Translations under genes and position numbers: made by a program
Origin: Strigamia acuminata
Lineage: Eukaryota; Arthropoda; Chilopoda; Geophilomorpha; Linotaeniidae
Assembly (NCBI GenBank): GCA_949358305.1
Contig: OX442318.1
Coordinates: 12,754,517 to 12,818,516 of the forward strand
DNA length: 64,000 bases
Reading direction: 5' to 3'
The notes under the pieces: generated by a model
Database searches by the model: none
Told to the model about the DNA's origin: nothing
Seen by the model: the letters and a program-made list of their open reading frames with translations, nothing else
Part shown: piece by piece, positions 35,181 to 46,752 of the stretch
Layout: the number at the start of each line of letters is the position of its first letter
Numbering within the stretch: the stretch's first letter is position 1

Positions 35181-35727
35181 ATGGAAAATAAGAGCCCTAA
35201 TTTCATCAATTTAGGCCTTTCGGATCAACTTGGAACAATTATAGTTATTTGTATCTAGGGGTTGTTTCGCTTTCTGTAAGGTAAAAATACAAAAATGTAT
35301 TTTAAAATTGAAAAAAATTGTTCTGTTATTGTAAATTATATACTAGTTTTTTCAACGTGTACGGAGTTAACAAATTTACAGCTGATGATAATACACAAAT
35401 ATTGATCACCAACTACAATTGTCGAGAAACCCTTTCCATCTTACAAGAAAGAGACTGGGCAGATTTATAACAAAATCTAGTAAGCGATTTTCTTTTTTTC
35501 TTTTTGCATATTTTTTTTGTGTTTAAATTTACCGGACGCAGTTTCCAGATATACCTATCAGTGCTCTTAAAGCACAATGCGTTCGCATCTGGTTCTTCAA
35601 TTTAAAAACTAGTAGACTGGCAAAAAACGTGTACGAATATTATCGGAGCAAACGAATCCTGTGGAGAAGATGGACAATTGCAAATTGTTTTATAGTGATC
35701 TGTGTAACAAGTAATAAAAAAAATTAA
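35181..35727 (+). pseudogene. Unrecognised membrane-protein family, copy D (carries the third exon)
   Basis: Exon 1 (from 35181) matches copies A-C, but a small deletion in the helix creates a TAG. Exon 2 begins about 35347 and contains a CAA-to-TAA change near 35467, yet keeps the GTAAGC donor lost in copy B. Exon 3 (35542-35727) is open in the right phase: F-P-D-I-P-I-S-A-L-K-A-Q, then Y-E-Y-Y-R-S-K-R-I-L-W and a hydrophobic end. Together with copy B this allows the ancestral exon order to be inferred, although no copy is intact. Confidence 0.5.
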
Positions 35728-35851
35728 AAATTAAAAACTTAAATTAATAAATTGATTAATTTTTTATTATAGTTATAGTTATAGTTATAAATAGTTATAG
35801 TTATAGTAAGCCACATTGTACAAGCTGTGTGACCAAGATAATAAACTTTTT

Positions 35852-38268
35852 GCAAAACTGCATTATTCCATTTACAAATTGAAAGAAGCAGCCAATTCTT
35901 TTTGTTTTAACGTTTGCTTTGAGTATTTCATTTCCATCACTTGGTCATTGTTATTATTTTATGTATAAGCCTTTGGTATAAGCAGAAGAGAATGAGTTTA
36001 GAACTTTCAGTTGAGAAAAGACTTTTGGTTTATATTTAAACAAGTGTTATCCTAATTTATAATGATGATTTAAAACCTTTGTTGAGATATAGATAGAGTA
36101 GTACCATGGCGGCTTAGATGTTATTACTTGTAATACACTAGTACTAGTACTCGACCTTGGACGAATGTGATGCCAACTCGGATGGCAAACAAAACCCAAA
36201 ACCCTAAACCCAAAACCGGCTTCAGTTAGCGGTCGAAAACAGCGGTTATTACTTGAATTGTAGAATATTTTGTGCCAAGTTTTTAGTTTTTGTAGTTTTA
36301 TCCTTCGCTTTGGTTACAACATTTTGCTCATTAACTGTTGGATCAGATATTTGTGGGCGCCGTTCAACAATTACTGATCAAGTTATTACTAGTTATTGCG
36401 TAAGCGAGACATCTTACTAGTTAAATTATTAACTACACACCTTCCTCCCTCAAAATAACATGAAAACAGGAAAGGGAGATAAAAAATAAGTGGACAGCTT
36501 TTCTGTCAAAAATGCTTTTCATTTACTGATGGAGAACAGGTTTACTTTGGAGAAAGTAGAGCAGGAGTTACTACAGGAAGGAGGTTGCATAAGTCAACAA
36601 ATTAAATACATTTTGTCGCAAATTGTTTGAGTCTTTTATGTTTTCAGTCAAACAAATGGATATGATGTAAAAACCATTCTATCTTCTTCGAGGAAATCAT
36701 TTCAGTTGGAATGTCAGCCCATGTGGGAATATAAAACATGAAAGAGTTTAAGAACTACACCCCAATTTCTGCCCAAGAAACAGATGAAGAAATAGAAATA
36801 GAAGAAATAGAAATAGAAGAAATAGAAAAATATAAATTTATAGACAGAAATTAGAGAATCAACACAAAAAATTGATAGTGTCAGTACACCTGCTAAAGTC
36901 ATCTGCAAATGCATTTTTTCCATTTGAAAATAGATTTTTTTGCTTGAAAATGTCATTTTTGAAGTTGATGACCATCCTCTGAGCCAGTGATCACTTTGAA
37001 AATAAAAACCAGGTTTCAGAAATCAAATCCCAAACCAAACACTTAACTGAACTGGATCAAAAGCAGTCAATGTAGCAGGGGAGAAAGAAAGGCGCAATTA
37101 CATAAAATGATGTTGAATTACAAGTGATTTTCTTTTTCAAAAAAATAAAAAAATAAAAAAAGTGGATGGATGGATGGATTTAAAGACCAATTCAGTTAAA
37201 GAGCAGCAATTTCACATTCTAACCAAGAGTCAATAAAACATGTCTAGCACATTTCTAAACACATCGTAACTAGATTTTCGGAATTCGGAATATTCAGTAA
37301 AAATATGGAAAAAATAAAACTTTCAATTCAGTTGGAAGAGAAAGACACGGACAAAGTGGGAAAAAAAAGAGTTACGGACTATTTCAATTCGAATCAACAT
37401 TAGGCCTAAAAAGGAATGCATATATTTGAGACGAAAGGAATTCAAGAATTATTAAATAAAATAAAACCAACGACTCTATATTCAATCCTAATCCATTTGC
37501 TTGGTTCCACAAGTATAAAATTCTTCAGAAATAAGCAGACAAGAATCCCGAGAGGATGAATATACAACGATGATACAAACGATACGCGAAACGAAATGGA
37601 AGGCAGAAGTAACCACGCGACTGTCGCTACGCGACTGAAAAACACCACTAGAAGTTGCATCATGCTCCTCATATAGTTAGTAACAGTTTTTCCCACCAGG
37701 CAGCACTAGAAATAAACGTGAGGACATTTTGAATTCTCATATACGTCAAAGCAATGGCTTTTAGTATTAAAGTTTGTTTTTGTTATCAAACCGAAGATAC
37801 GAAATATCGAGACAAATGCGTTTTTTATGCACAAACAGGTGTATACAATGCAAGTGGAATGAACAAATCGCTCAAAACCTACTACACCTTGTACTAATGG
37901 AATTTAGTTTTCCAAACTAGCACCTTGCTTAGGCAATTAAAATATGGAAAAAATTAAGCAACTTTAAATTCAGTCTGCAACCAATAAAAATTAACAAAAG
38001 TCAAACCATTGATCGGTCAACCATTGATTATTCCTTGTTATTCTCGTTAAATAAGAATGAAAAAGAAATGATTTAAGCACGGTTAGAGTGTTTCAAAGAA
38101 GAAGGAAAGTAAAAAAGTGGCAAACCATTGAGCAAAAACTAACAGAAAATCGACTCCCATTGGCTTAAAGCCATTTGCCTCAAGTTGCCACTCGCAGGTC
38201 GATGACAGTAAAGGAAAAGATAAAAATAAAAAGATTCACCACCGCCACTGCTACCGGCTACCGATCAT
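35852..38268. repeat. ~2.4-kb duplicated block, copy 2
   Basis: Partner of 29885-32340; same order of internal repeats. It ends where a decayed Gypsy RT begins (38278). Confidence 0.8.
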
Positions 38269-38277
38269 GGCTGGGTT

Positions 38278-38990
38278 AGTATGTTGGATTTACGCCAGGC
38301 CTATTTACAAATACAATTGTCAGCAGCTTCTTCCGAAATAGCAGCGGTGAATACTACTAAAGGATTAATGGCAGTCACCAGGCCGCCGTTCGGAACTATG
38401 CCATCTGCGGGGGCATTCCAGAGGATAATTGTCACCTTGTTACATGGAATTCCACGTATTTGGATTTATCTCGATGATGTAGCTTATTGGTGGCCACGAT
38501 CACTTTGGATGAGCATTTTAAGACTTTGAAGATTATATTTGCAAAGTCTGGAGTTCTTGGGTTTTCGAGTAGGCAAATAACGCCCATGCAGTCTAAGATT
38601 GATGCATTGATAAACATTAAAGCACTTGAAGATATTAAACACTAGGCACCTTTTTAGGAATTGTTAATTTTTATTCAGTTTTTTTGTAAGAATTTGGCGG
38701 ATATTGCCTCTCCTATGTATGAATTGTTGTGTGCGCAATCTGAGTGGGTTTGGGACGAGCGCCGAGAACGAGCTTTTATGCTTGTGAAGAAGCAGCTGAC
38801 GACGATGCCAGTCCTCCAATTTTATAGTTTGCATCGCCCTTTAGTCCTTGCGACGGATGCTTCACCATATGGTGTCGGTGCAGTTTTAGCACATCCGGAC
38901 GAGCTAGAATTACGCACATTTAGATAAAGAGGCGTTAGCGATCATCTTTGCGGTGAAGAAATTCAATATTTATTTACAAGGACGGTCTTG
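38278..38990 (+). pseudogene. Gypsy reverse transcriptase/RNase H fragment, degenerate
   Basis: It reads L-D-L-R-Q-A-Y-L-Q-I, then P-P-F-G-T-M-P-S-A and an intact Y-L-D-D box near 38467-38478, followed by frameshifts. An RNase H start (T-D-A-S-P-Y-G-V-G-A-V-L) is readable near 38852-38887. Several stops show it is dead. Confidence 0.75.
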
Positions 38991-38999
38991 ATTTTATTT

Positions 39000-39150
39000 T
39001 GCTATACCGGTAATGCATTCTATTATAATGCATTTTATTTTGCTATGATGCATTCTATTTTGCTATGATGCATTCTATTTTGCTATGATGCATTCTATTT
39101 TGCTATGATGCATTTTACTAGCTGTAATGCATTTTGTTTTGTTATAATGC
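39000..39150. repeat. 20-bp minisatellite, ~5 copies
   Basis: The unit TGCTATGATGCATTCTATTT repeats with little change between about 39038 and 39120, with degenerate units on both sides. Confidence 0.85.
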
Positions 39151-39976
39151 AAAAATGTACGAACTCGCACGTATCGACGGAGATCCGCTTGAGCAAATTG
39201 ATAAAATTATCCAAGTTAGCAGCGAAAGGGCAGCGAAAAGATCCCTACACATGCATGAATGGAGGAATTCCGTATCATTCAAACTTCGGTTGAAACAAAT
39301 TTTGATATTATTCATTATTGTGACCTTGTTTGGATCGATATTTTGTGCCCGGAGATCGTTTATCAACCAGAATGAGCCCAGAAGAGATAGTGGATCCAAG
39401 GGACTATGCAGTGAACCAACGGATAGTTATTGCGTCTATCAAGAAACAGTAACTGTTTCCAAGGGGAGACGATATGATAGATGTTTGTAATTCAATGAAT
39501 ACCGAATATTTTATTAAAAATTGAACCCAGGCCGACTACCCCATCACTCGTGGAGTTGTCCAAGGCACCGCCACTGGTCCCCTACTGTATAATTCAGCAG
39601 CGGCACTCGTCCCGTCACTCCCCCTTCAGTCGTGTATCCGGTCCTACGTAGACGACAACTTGATAGCGAACATATTTGCTCAGATGGGCAGAGCTAGAAT
39701 TTTCTCTAAATTAGACTATAGACATGCTTATCAGCAACTAAGACTTTCTCAAAAATCTGCTATTATTGCGGCAGTTAATACAATCAAAAGTTTGATGGCG
39801 GTCAACCGCCTACCTTTTGGCACAATCAGCAGCAGTGGTATTTTTCAAAGAACAGCAGAAAGGGTAGTGGCTGGTATTAACAAGATTTTCGTGTATCAAG
39901 ACGACATATTGGTGGCCACAATAACAGTGGAGGATCATTTGGTCATTTTGGCGCTTGTGTTTGAAAGATTGGTCAG

Positions 39977-40275
39977 TGTGGAAACTGGCGGTTTCCAAAA
40001 TGAACCAGTTTAATTATGTTTTTTACCACCGTGGCGCAAGTGGAAAAGTTCACTTGTGACCCGGATTTATATTCTTGGAATTTAAGGATTAGCTTAATCC
40101 TCTTGTTTTATATATCTAAAATTTTGAATAAAAACTCACTGTCTTTTCAAATGTAACCTTGTCTACATCGTTTCTTTGAGTCTACAACAAACTTCGATCC
40201 GAATCCGACTCCATCCGTCGTTTTAACAAGTTTTAGGAGTGTTTCATTTATACAAGTTGCTCGTGCAACGTTACA
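39977..40275 (+). repeat. BEL/Pao 5' LTR
   Basis: 299 bp, TG...CA, apparently identical to the 3' LTR. It contains AATAAAAACTC as a plausible poly(A) signal. Confidence 0.93.
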
Positions 40276-40324
40276 TGGTGCCGAAACCCGGGAAACATTT
40301 TTGAAAACGAACCAGAACGCGAAA

Positions 40325-40860
40325 ATGGACGATTTGGCAAGAAGTCGTGCACAAAGGGAAACACAGAGAAGGAGCGTGCGTGCGCTTTTTGCGAAATTGA
40401 AGAAAGAAATGGCCGAGGATCCCCTCAACGAGGTACGATTATTATGCATACAAGCCCAACTAATCACAAAAAGCGTTTGTGGAGTTTAATTAACCGTTTT
40501 CGAAAAAATCCCAAGTTATATTTAGACTATAAAAAAGTGATCGACGAACAACTCGCCTCCGGAATCTTGGAAAAAGTTCCGAAGAACTCGAAACCAGACA
40601 ACCCGTATTATATCCCTCATCGACCAGTAATTGACGAAACTCGAGCCACAACAAAGCTAAGAATTGTGTATGACGCGTCGTCGCACGCAAAAGGATGTTT
40701 ATCGCTAAACGACTGTCTGAGTAAGGGGCCGAATATGTTACCTCATCTAATAAACATTGTTTTGAAGTTCCGAACCGGCAAATACGGCGCAATCGGCGAC
40801 ATCGAGAAAGCCTTCCATCGAATACATCTCAAGACGGACGAACGGGACGTATTGGATTGA
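40325..40860 (+). pseudogene. BEL/Pao gag remnant joined to the N-terminal RT
   Basis: An ATG at 40325 opens a short gag-like start (D-D-L-A-R-S-R-A-Q-R). Near 40440 the sequence passes directly to the beginning of a BEL-type RT (L-R-I-V-Y-D-A-S-S, then G-D-I-E-K-A-F at about 40792), so roughly the rest of gag and the protease have been deleted. The RT frame ends at a TGA (40858-40860) just before the segment that should link it to the downstream frame. Confidence 0.75.
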
Positions 40861-40900
40861 GGACGGGTGGAACGGTGAAGAGTCGGTAAAACTAATTGAA

Positions 40901-43627
40901 TTGCGCCAAACTCGAGTTCCATTTGGGACAGGACCCAGTCCATTTTTACTAAATGCAACAGTAAAAGAACACGTCGACAAGTTTGAAGACCAATACCCGG
41001 ACACATGCGACAAGCTGAAAGAAGACTTGTATGTAGACGATTTTGTAACAAGTATTGACAATTCGAACAAGTTAATTCAAATTTATGATGAGAGTCGTGA
41101 GATTTTGCGAGCCGCGAACATGAAATTAACCAAATGGAAGTCGAATGATGTGAAATTACAAGAGAAAATTATACGAGATGACCCAGATTGTGACGTGACA
41201 GTTTTTCAAAAGAAAACTAAGGTTTTGGGGGTAGTTTGGGATATTGAGTTAGATAAATTGGGATTAGACATTAGTGCATTGATTAACGAGATTAACTTGA
41301 CCAAATACACCAAGAGATTTATTGTAAGAATTACCGCCATGATTTTTGACCCGTTGGGAATGGCAAACCCTTTTGTGATAACTGCCAAAATTGTTTTTCA
41401 GGAACTTTGGAAATTAAATGTTAGGTGGGATGACGTCATTCCAGAATATGTGAAGATAAAATGGGAAAATTGGTATGTTCAGATACCCTACCTCGAAAAT
41501 TTAAATTTAGAGCGCAAATTGTTAAATTGGGGAGGAAATTGTAGGAAAAGGATTCACATCTTCTGTGATGCCAGTCCGAGAGCGTATGGCGTAGTAGCCT
41601 ACACTCGAGTTCTGGACGAAACAAATGCTGTTAATATTGATTTTATCATTTCCAAGTGTAGAGTGGCGCCTGTAAAGGAACTAACATTACCAAAGCTGGA
41701 ACTGATGGGCGCGCTACTGGCAACAAGACTGATTCCAACATTGAAAGCGACTCTTGGGTGTGAGGATTTCACAATTTGGACCGATTCCAAGATAGTTTTG
41801 CACTGGATCCGCGACACCAAGAACCGACCAGCGACATTCGTGTACAATCGTGTACGAGAAATTGTCGAGAATACATCGAGAGACGATTGGCGCCACTGCC
41901 CTGGGAAGGATAATCCAGCCGACCTGGTTACGAGGGGAGTGAACATAAAACAGCTCACCGAAGAACCATTTTGGTTGAAGGGACCGGCGTGGCTTGCAGA
42001 CAACGAATCGAGATGGCCAAATGAAGACGTGAACGTGAATCCAATCATCGAGGACGACGAAGAAGAAGTAAAAGTGACATTAATAACAATTGCAGAACCA
42101 GACATCGATTACACTCGATTTAGCACTTGGAAGAAATTAAAGAGAGCCACCGCTTGGACGTTTCGATTCATAACAAATCTGAAAACGAAAACTCGAAATG
42201 GTGAACCGTTAACAAACAACGAACTGAAACTAAGTGAACAATATTGGGTGAAATACTTGCAGCAAACCAACTTCGGAGATGAACTTAAACAATTAAAAAA
42301 CAAAAAACTGTTGCAAAAAACCTCGCTAATATTTAAACTTGCGCCTATTCTAGATGACAACGAAATAATTCGAGCAACCCACAGATGGCAACTGGCAGAC
42401 GTGCCTCGAGACGTTCGAGAACCCTGTATTCTTCCTCATTCGCACCCGATTACCAAACTAATCATACGTGGTGAACACGAGAGATTACTCCACGGTGGAC
42501 TGGCCGACACACTAGCCAGTTTTCGAGAGCAGTTTTGGGTATTACGAGCGCGAAAAACCATCAAGAGTGTGATCAACAAATGCGTGCAGTGCAGGAAAGT
42601 ACAGGGACGGCTGGCTAAAGAAAAGTGGGGTTTGCTGCCTGTGGATCGAATTACACCTTGTGAACCTTTTGCAATTTGTGGTATTGACTTTGCCGGACCT
42701 CTCTACACCAAGTTAGGGGCAAAAACGTATATTGCGCTGTTCACATGCGCAGTCACGAGAGCGATCCACCTCGAGTTGGTTTCAAATTTGTCAACTGAGC
42801 GTTTCATAGATGCGATGAAGCGTTTTATTTGTCGGCGAGGAATCCCCAAAACGATATATTCCGATAATGCGAAAACATTTATACGAGCAGATAAGGAGTT
42901 GAATTTATTTTTAAAAAGTTTGCCAGAAGACCAGTTTCAGGGATTCGTTACGGAGAAACAAATTAAATGGAAGTACATAGTTGAGACCGCACCTTGGTGG
43001 GGCGGTTTCTGGGAGCGCATGGTGCGTTCCGTAAAACTTACATTGAAGAAAACGATCGGGAAAAACTCGCTTGACTACGAAAGACTTGTTACGATTTTGG
43101 CAGAGGTTGAGGCCGTTGTAAATTCGAGGCCTTTAACCTATGTGTATGATAATCCTAGTGAGCAATTACCCCTTTCCCCTTCTCATTTTTTAATAGGAAG
43201 ACGAATATCATTCCTGCCAACACTACAGAAGTATTCAACCGGCACGGGATCGAAGGAAATTATTTTGAGAGCGTGGAAATATCGTCAGACGTTGCTGAGT
43301 CGGTTTTGGGATCGTTGGACCAAAGAATACCTCATTGAGCTTCGACAACATCGTGGAAATACAAGTCAAACGAAATTTGATGTTGGCGACGTTGTCATCA
43401 TCGAAGACCAGAACAAGCCGAGAATGACGTGGAAGCTGGGCCGCATCACCTCCGTGAAGGAAGGACGAGACGGTTTGATTCGCTCCTGCGAAATTCGGAT
43501 GTCGAATGGAACTCTGCTTCGAAGACCCATCCAGAGACTGTGCAACCTCGAAGTAGAAACCGAAGTTCCAGTCCGCCGGGACGGGGGGACTGTGGAAACT
43601 GGCGGTTTCCAAAATGAACCAGTTTAA
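40901..43627 (+). CDS. BEL/Pao pol: RT catalytic half, RNase H, integrase
   Basis: It begins mid-RT (R-V-P-F-G) and has the catalytic box Y-V-D-D near residue 43. RNase H follows, with D-A-S-P-R-A-Y near 225 and T-D-S-K-I-V near 295. The integrase has H...H...C-x2-C (about 520-565), G-I-D-F-A-G near 593, Y-S-D-N-A near 652 and a W-G-G-F-W-E block near 700. These are BEL/Pao features. A frameshift separates it from the preceding RT part; the correct frame can be traced upstream of 40901 to about 40848. The stop codon lies inside the 3' LTR, so the last dozen codons are LTR-encoded. Confidence 0.88.
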   Translation: MRQTRVPFGTGPSPFLLNATVKEHVDKFEDQYPDTCDKLKEDLYVDDFVTSIDNSNKLIQIYDESREILRAANMKLTKWKSNDVKLQEKIIRDDPDCDVTVFQKKTKVLGVVWDIELDKLGLDISALINEINLTKYTKRFIVRITAMIFDPLGMANPFVITAKIVFQELWKLNVRWDDVIPEYVKIKWENWYVQIPYLENLNLERKLLNWGGNCRKRIHIFCDASPRAYGVVAYTRVLDETNAVNIDFIISKCRVAPVKELTLPKLELMGALLATRLIPTLKATLGCEDFTIWTDSKIVLHWIRDTKNRPATFVYNRVREIVENTSRDDWRHCPGKDNPADLVTRGVNIKQLTEEPFWLKGPAWLADNESRWPNEDVNVNPIIEDDEEEVKVTLITIAEPDIDYTRFSTWKKLKRATAWTFRFITNLKTKTRNGEPLTNNELKLSEQYWVKYLQQTNFGDELKQLKNKKLLQKTSLIFKLAPILDDNEIIRATHRWQLADVPRDVREPCILPHSHPITKLIIRGEHERLLHGGLADTLASFREQFWVLRARKTIKSVINKCVQCRKVQGRLAKEKWGLLPVDRITPCEPFAICGIDFAGPLYTKLGAKTYIALFTCAVTRAIHLELVSNLSTERFIDAMKRFICRRGIPKTIYSDNAKTFIRADKELNLFLKSLPEDQFQGFVTEKQIKWKYIVETAPWWGGFWERMVRSVKLTLKKTIGKNSLDYERLVTILAEVEAVVNSRPLTYVYDNPSEQLPLSPSHFLIGRRISFLPTLQKYSTGTGSKEIILRAWKYRQTLLSRFWDRWTKEYLIELRQHRGNTSQTKFDVGDVVIIEDQNKPRMTWKLGRITSVKEGRDGLIRSCEIRMSNGTLLRRPIQRLCNLEVETEVPVRRDGGTVETGGFQNEPV

Positions 43628-43889
43628 TTATGTTTTTTACCACCGTGGCGCAAGTGGAAAAGTTCACTTGTGACCCGGATTTATATTCTTGGAATTTAAG
43701 GATTAGCTTAATCCTCTTGTTTTATATATCTAAAATTTTGAATAAAAACTCACTGTCTTTTCAAATGTAACCTTGTCTACATCGTTTCTTTGAGTCTACA
43801 ACAAACTTCGATCCGAATCCGACTCCATCCGTCGTTTTAACAAGTTTTAGGAGTGTTTCATTTATACAAGTTGCTCGTGCAACGTTACA
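43591..43889 (+). repeat. BEL/Pao 3' LTR
   Basis: 299 bp, apparently identical to the 5' LTR. The pol frame ends inside it at 43625-43627. Confidence 0.93.
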
Positions 43890-44117
43890 GTCAGGAAGAG
43901 ACTTCGACTTTGTCGTGCTAAATGTGTTTTTTGCGTTACGAGCATTGAGTTTTTGGGTTTTCAGTTGGTGGATGGTGGAGTCTCTTCTCTGCCCGAGAGA
44001 GTGAGGGCAATCACAGAAATTAAAGCGCCAATGGAGGTCACTCAGGTTAAGTCGTTTCTTGGCCTAATTAATTTTTATGGCCAATTTGTAAAGGGTCTTT
44101 CAACAATGTCTGAGTAA

Positions 44118-46752
44118 TATATACATATATGAATTTAAGAAATGTCTTCAACCCCAAGGGTAAGAAATGTCTTCAACCCCAAGCGTTCAGAAATTAAGAC
44201 AACATGAGAACATTGCAAGAGCCGCCAACTCCTAATAGGAATTTGTTTAAGATCGGTTGGAAATTAGAAGCAGTCGACGATCCGACCCATCTCTGATATG
44301 CCCAGCGACAGTAGTAATGGTCGAAAAAGAGAGAATCCATCTTAGCATCAAGAAGGTGACGAAAAGGGAGAACTGTCTATCCAAAACAGTTAGGAGTCGC
44401 TGATTTAGGTGCCTTCGTAAATTGTGCTGCATTTTTAGCAATATTTATATATTATATTATAGCTTTTTAGTTTTCTTGGTCATTTGTAAAAAATATACTT
44501 TTAATAACGTTTGTAGCCGTCTTAAGTGTTAGTACATTCGCATTCGAAATAACGATATTACATTCAGTGTTAGATTTTGTTTCAAAAATAATTCTCGCAC
44601 TGGGGATTTGAAAGGTAAGATGTAAAATACAAATAGATACCGACATTTAACCTATTCCTAGCAATATTTGTGCATTTTAGTTCTCTCCTTTGGTTTGTGT
44701 ACTACTTTTTGCTCATTAGCAGTTTGCGATCATCTTTTTGTCGGCCGATTTTGGATTTTCACACAGAGGCTTTCGGGTTCTTGTACAGACACTTAAGGAG
44801 TAGTTGTCCTTACGTGTATTGAGTTAGAAGAGTTATGAGCCCCAGTGCACCAAGAGGTTGTTTTAGCACCATACTTTTCCTTTTACTGTGTAATTAGATT
44901 TGCCAGATGGCGCCATTTCTCGTGCATTCCATCATGGCTCCCACAAAAAATCATTTGGTGAGCTGTTGGTTAATTGGTTTTATAATTGATTAGTTTCGTA
45001 ACTATGGAAATGCGTGTATACTAAATTGAACTGTTAGAAATAAAACAATAGTCATTGTGTGAATGTTCGTAATGGAAGACTGTGCATTTCTTTCCCATAA
45101 TCAGGGTTAATTTAGACTAAAACAACATGAGCTAACAAAACAAGGATGGCATAATCGTAAATAGCAAACCCCAGGTGAAACTTCGGTGGCCGCTGACAGT
45201 GTTAAAGAGATGGTGGAAGAAGAGTCAAAAGAAATCAATAGTACAGACAGTGCAAGAAAATACAGTGTCCGTTAGTCAAACTTGATGATGCAAAGGGAGG
45301 AAACCGCCATTACAAACTGATCAAAGAGATTCAGAGACGGTCCAACCCAGGTTGTACCAAGAAATGCATCCAGTAGAATGTCCACTTACTTGTACAGTAA
45401 GAAACTGAAAATGCATTGAGGTGCATTAAAAAGGACTTTGCTAGTCAAGGATTTAAGAGGAATGACAGCTCAATTAGATGTATAAAAGGAACAACGAGCC
45501 AACCACGAGCCATTTCAGAAGAAATATATAAAACATCTTATAAAGTATAAAGAGGTTGAACTGGAAATCTTGTGAAAAGAAAAACCAAAACCAATATCCA
45601 ACACATTAGCCATTACATTTAACCATGAAATAGTTGCATTCTCTGCCCCAATGTAGAAAAAAATCAGCTGATGGATAAATAGACACCAACTGATTCAGGA
45701 TAATTGGTAAATGCTACCCTCAGTTGAATGCAGGCCTGCAATACCAACATCTTGATCAAAGCTCTTTTAGCATGACGCAGGGGTGACCACGAGGAGATAG
45801 AGATTTGGATTTTACACCCCCACATTCAAACACAAAAACCAAACACTCCTAATCACTATTATTAAATTCCTAAGTGAAATAATCAAAGTCTTAATGCTGA
45901 TGCCAAAAAGGCAGCGAAACGAAAACCAATAAAGATGGACAAGCCACAAAATGTTACTAATGTGGAGATGCGCCAGGAATTATTTCACAAATCATGTGAC
46001 AACCGCTTTAAATCAGATAGACAGATGTGGCACTTGAACCTAGTTTCATCAGTGCCCAAAATAAGGGAATAATAGATCAAATCAAACATCAATTCCATTG
46101 AAAGTCATCTCAAACAAACCAAGACAAAGAGCAGATATGGAAGGAGATTAGGCCTAAAAAGGAATGCAAATATTCGAGACGAGAGGAAATCAAGAATCAG
46201 TTTAGATTAGGCCTAAAATGGAATGAAAACATTTTGGAGATATGAACAAATCGAAGAAATATTGATGAAAATCAAACCATCGAATGGAAATACAATCCTA
46301 ACCCAGTTCCTTGGTTGTTCCGTTGTTCAGCAAAAAAGAATTCTGCATCAATACAGAAAAGGAAAGAAAATTCGAGAAGAAACAGCGGACGAAAACGTCG
46401 AGCGAAATGAAATGTACAATACGACCACGTGACTGTCGCTATGCCGACGAAAATGCATCGCTATTGGTAGGAATCAGATACTTAATAACACTTGTTCCCA
46501 CCAGAGGGACACTAATCAGTGTGAGCGAAATTTGAATTTTCAATTTTCACATTCGTAAATGATGAATGAAAATTTCAAAGCGATCGAATTTAGACAAACT
46601 GTTGACAAGCCAATTGCGAAATTCGTCGATAAAAATCTTTGAGCAGCAAGGCCAAGTTATCGATATCTTGGGCATTGCATATCTCGTGGTAGAAAAACCA
46701 ATATTTTTGCTGCTATTTATGTTGGAAAATGAATAAAAATCAAAAATAATTT
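44118..46752. repeat. No gene recognised; dispersed repeats
   Basis: A ~25-bp direct duplication (AAGAAATGTCTTCAACCCCA) lies at about 44137-44183. Bases 44899-44914 carry TGCCAGATGGCGCC. The 45600-46540 stretch is the partner of 17880-18990, including the AGGCCTAAAA block and the CCCACCAGAGGGACACT end. Confidence 0.5.

Larger units (their letters stand above)
39977..43889 (+). mobile_element. BEL/Pao LTR retrotransposon, recently inserted, internally deleted
   Basis: The LTRs at 39977-40275 and 43591-43889 are both 299 bp, begin TG and end CA, and appear identical base for base. GTCAG flanks the element on both sides (39972-39976, 43890-43894), a perfect 5-bp target duplication. A primer binding site (TGGTGCCGAAACCC) follows the 5' LTR at 40276 and a G-rich tract (CGGGACGGGGGGA) precedes the 3' LTR. 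Most of gag and the protease are missing, and RT is split by a frameshift. Confidence 0.93.
39654..44117 (+). pseudogene. Old Gypsy RT fragment split by the BEL/Pao insertion (39654-39976 and 43890-44117)
   Basis: The left part reads L-D-Y-R-H-A-Y-Q-Q-L, P-F-G-T-I-S-S-S-G and an altered catalytic box Y-Q-D-D near 39894-39905. The right part continues with the downstream RT region (F-L-G-F...) and the L-G-L-I-N-F-Y block near 44060-44080. The 5-bp duplication GTCAG marks the insertion site. At its left edge (about 39658) the Gypsy frame is joined to the same non-LTR-like RT fragment as at 17032. Confidence 0.75.

Noticed and set aside
39000-39150. CRISPR-like array (also 9381-9632 and 56572-56965)
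   Set aside because: Units are head-to-tail without spacers and the genome is eukaryotic; these are minisatellites.
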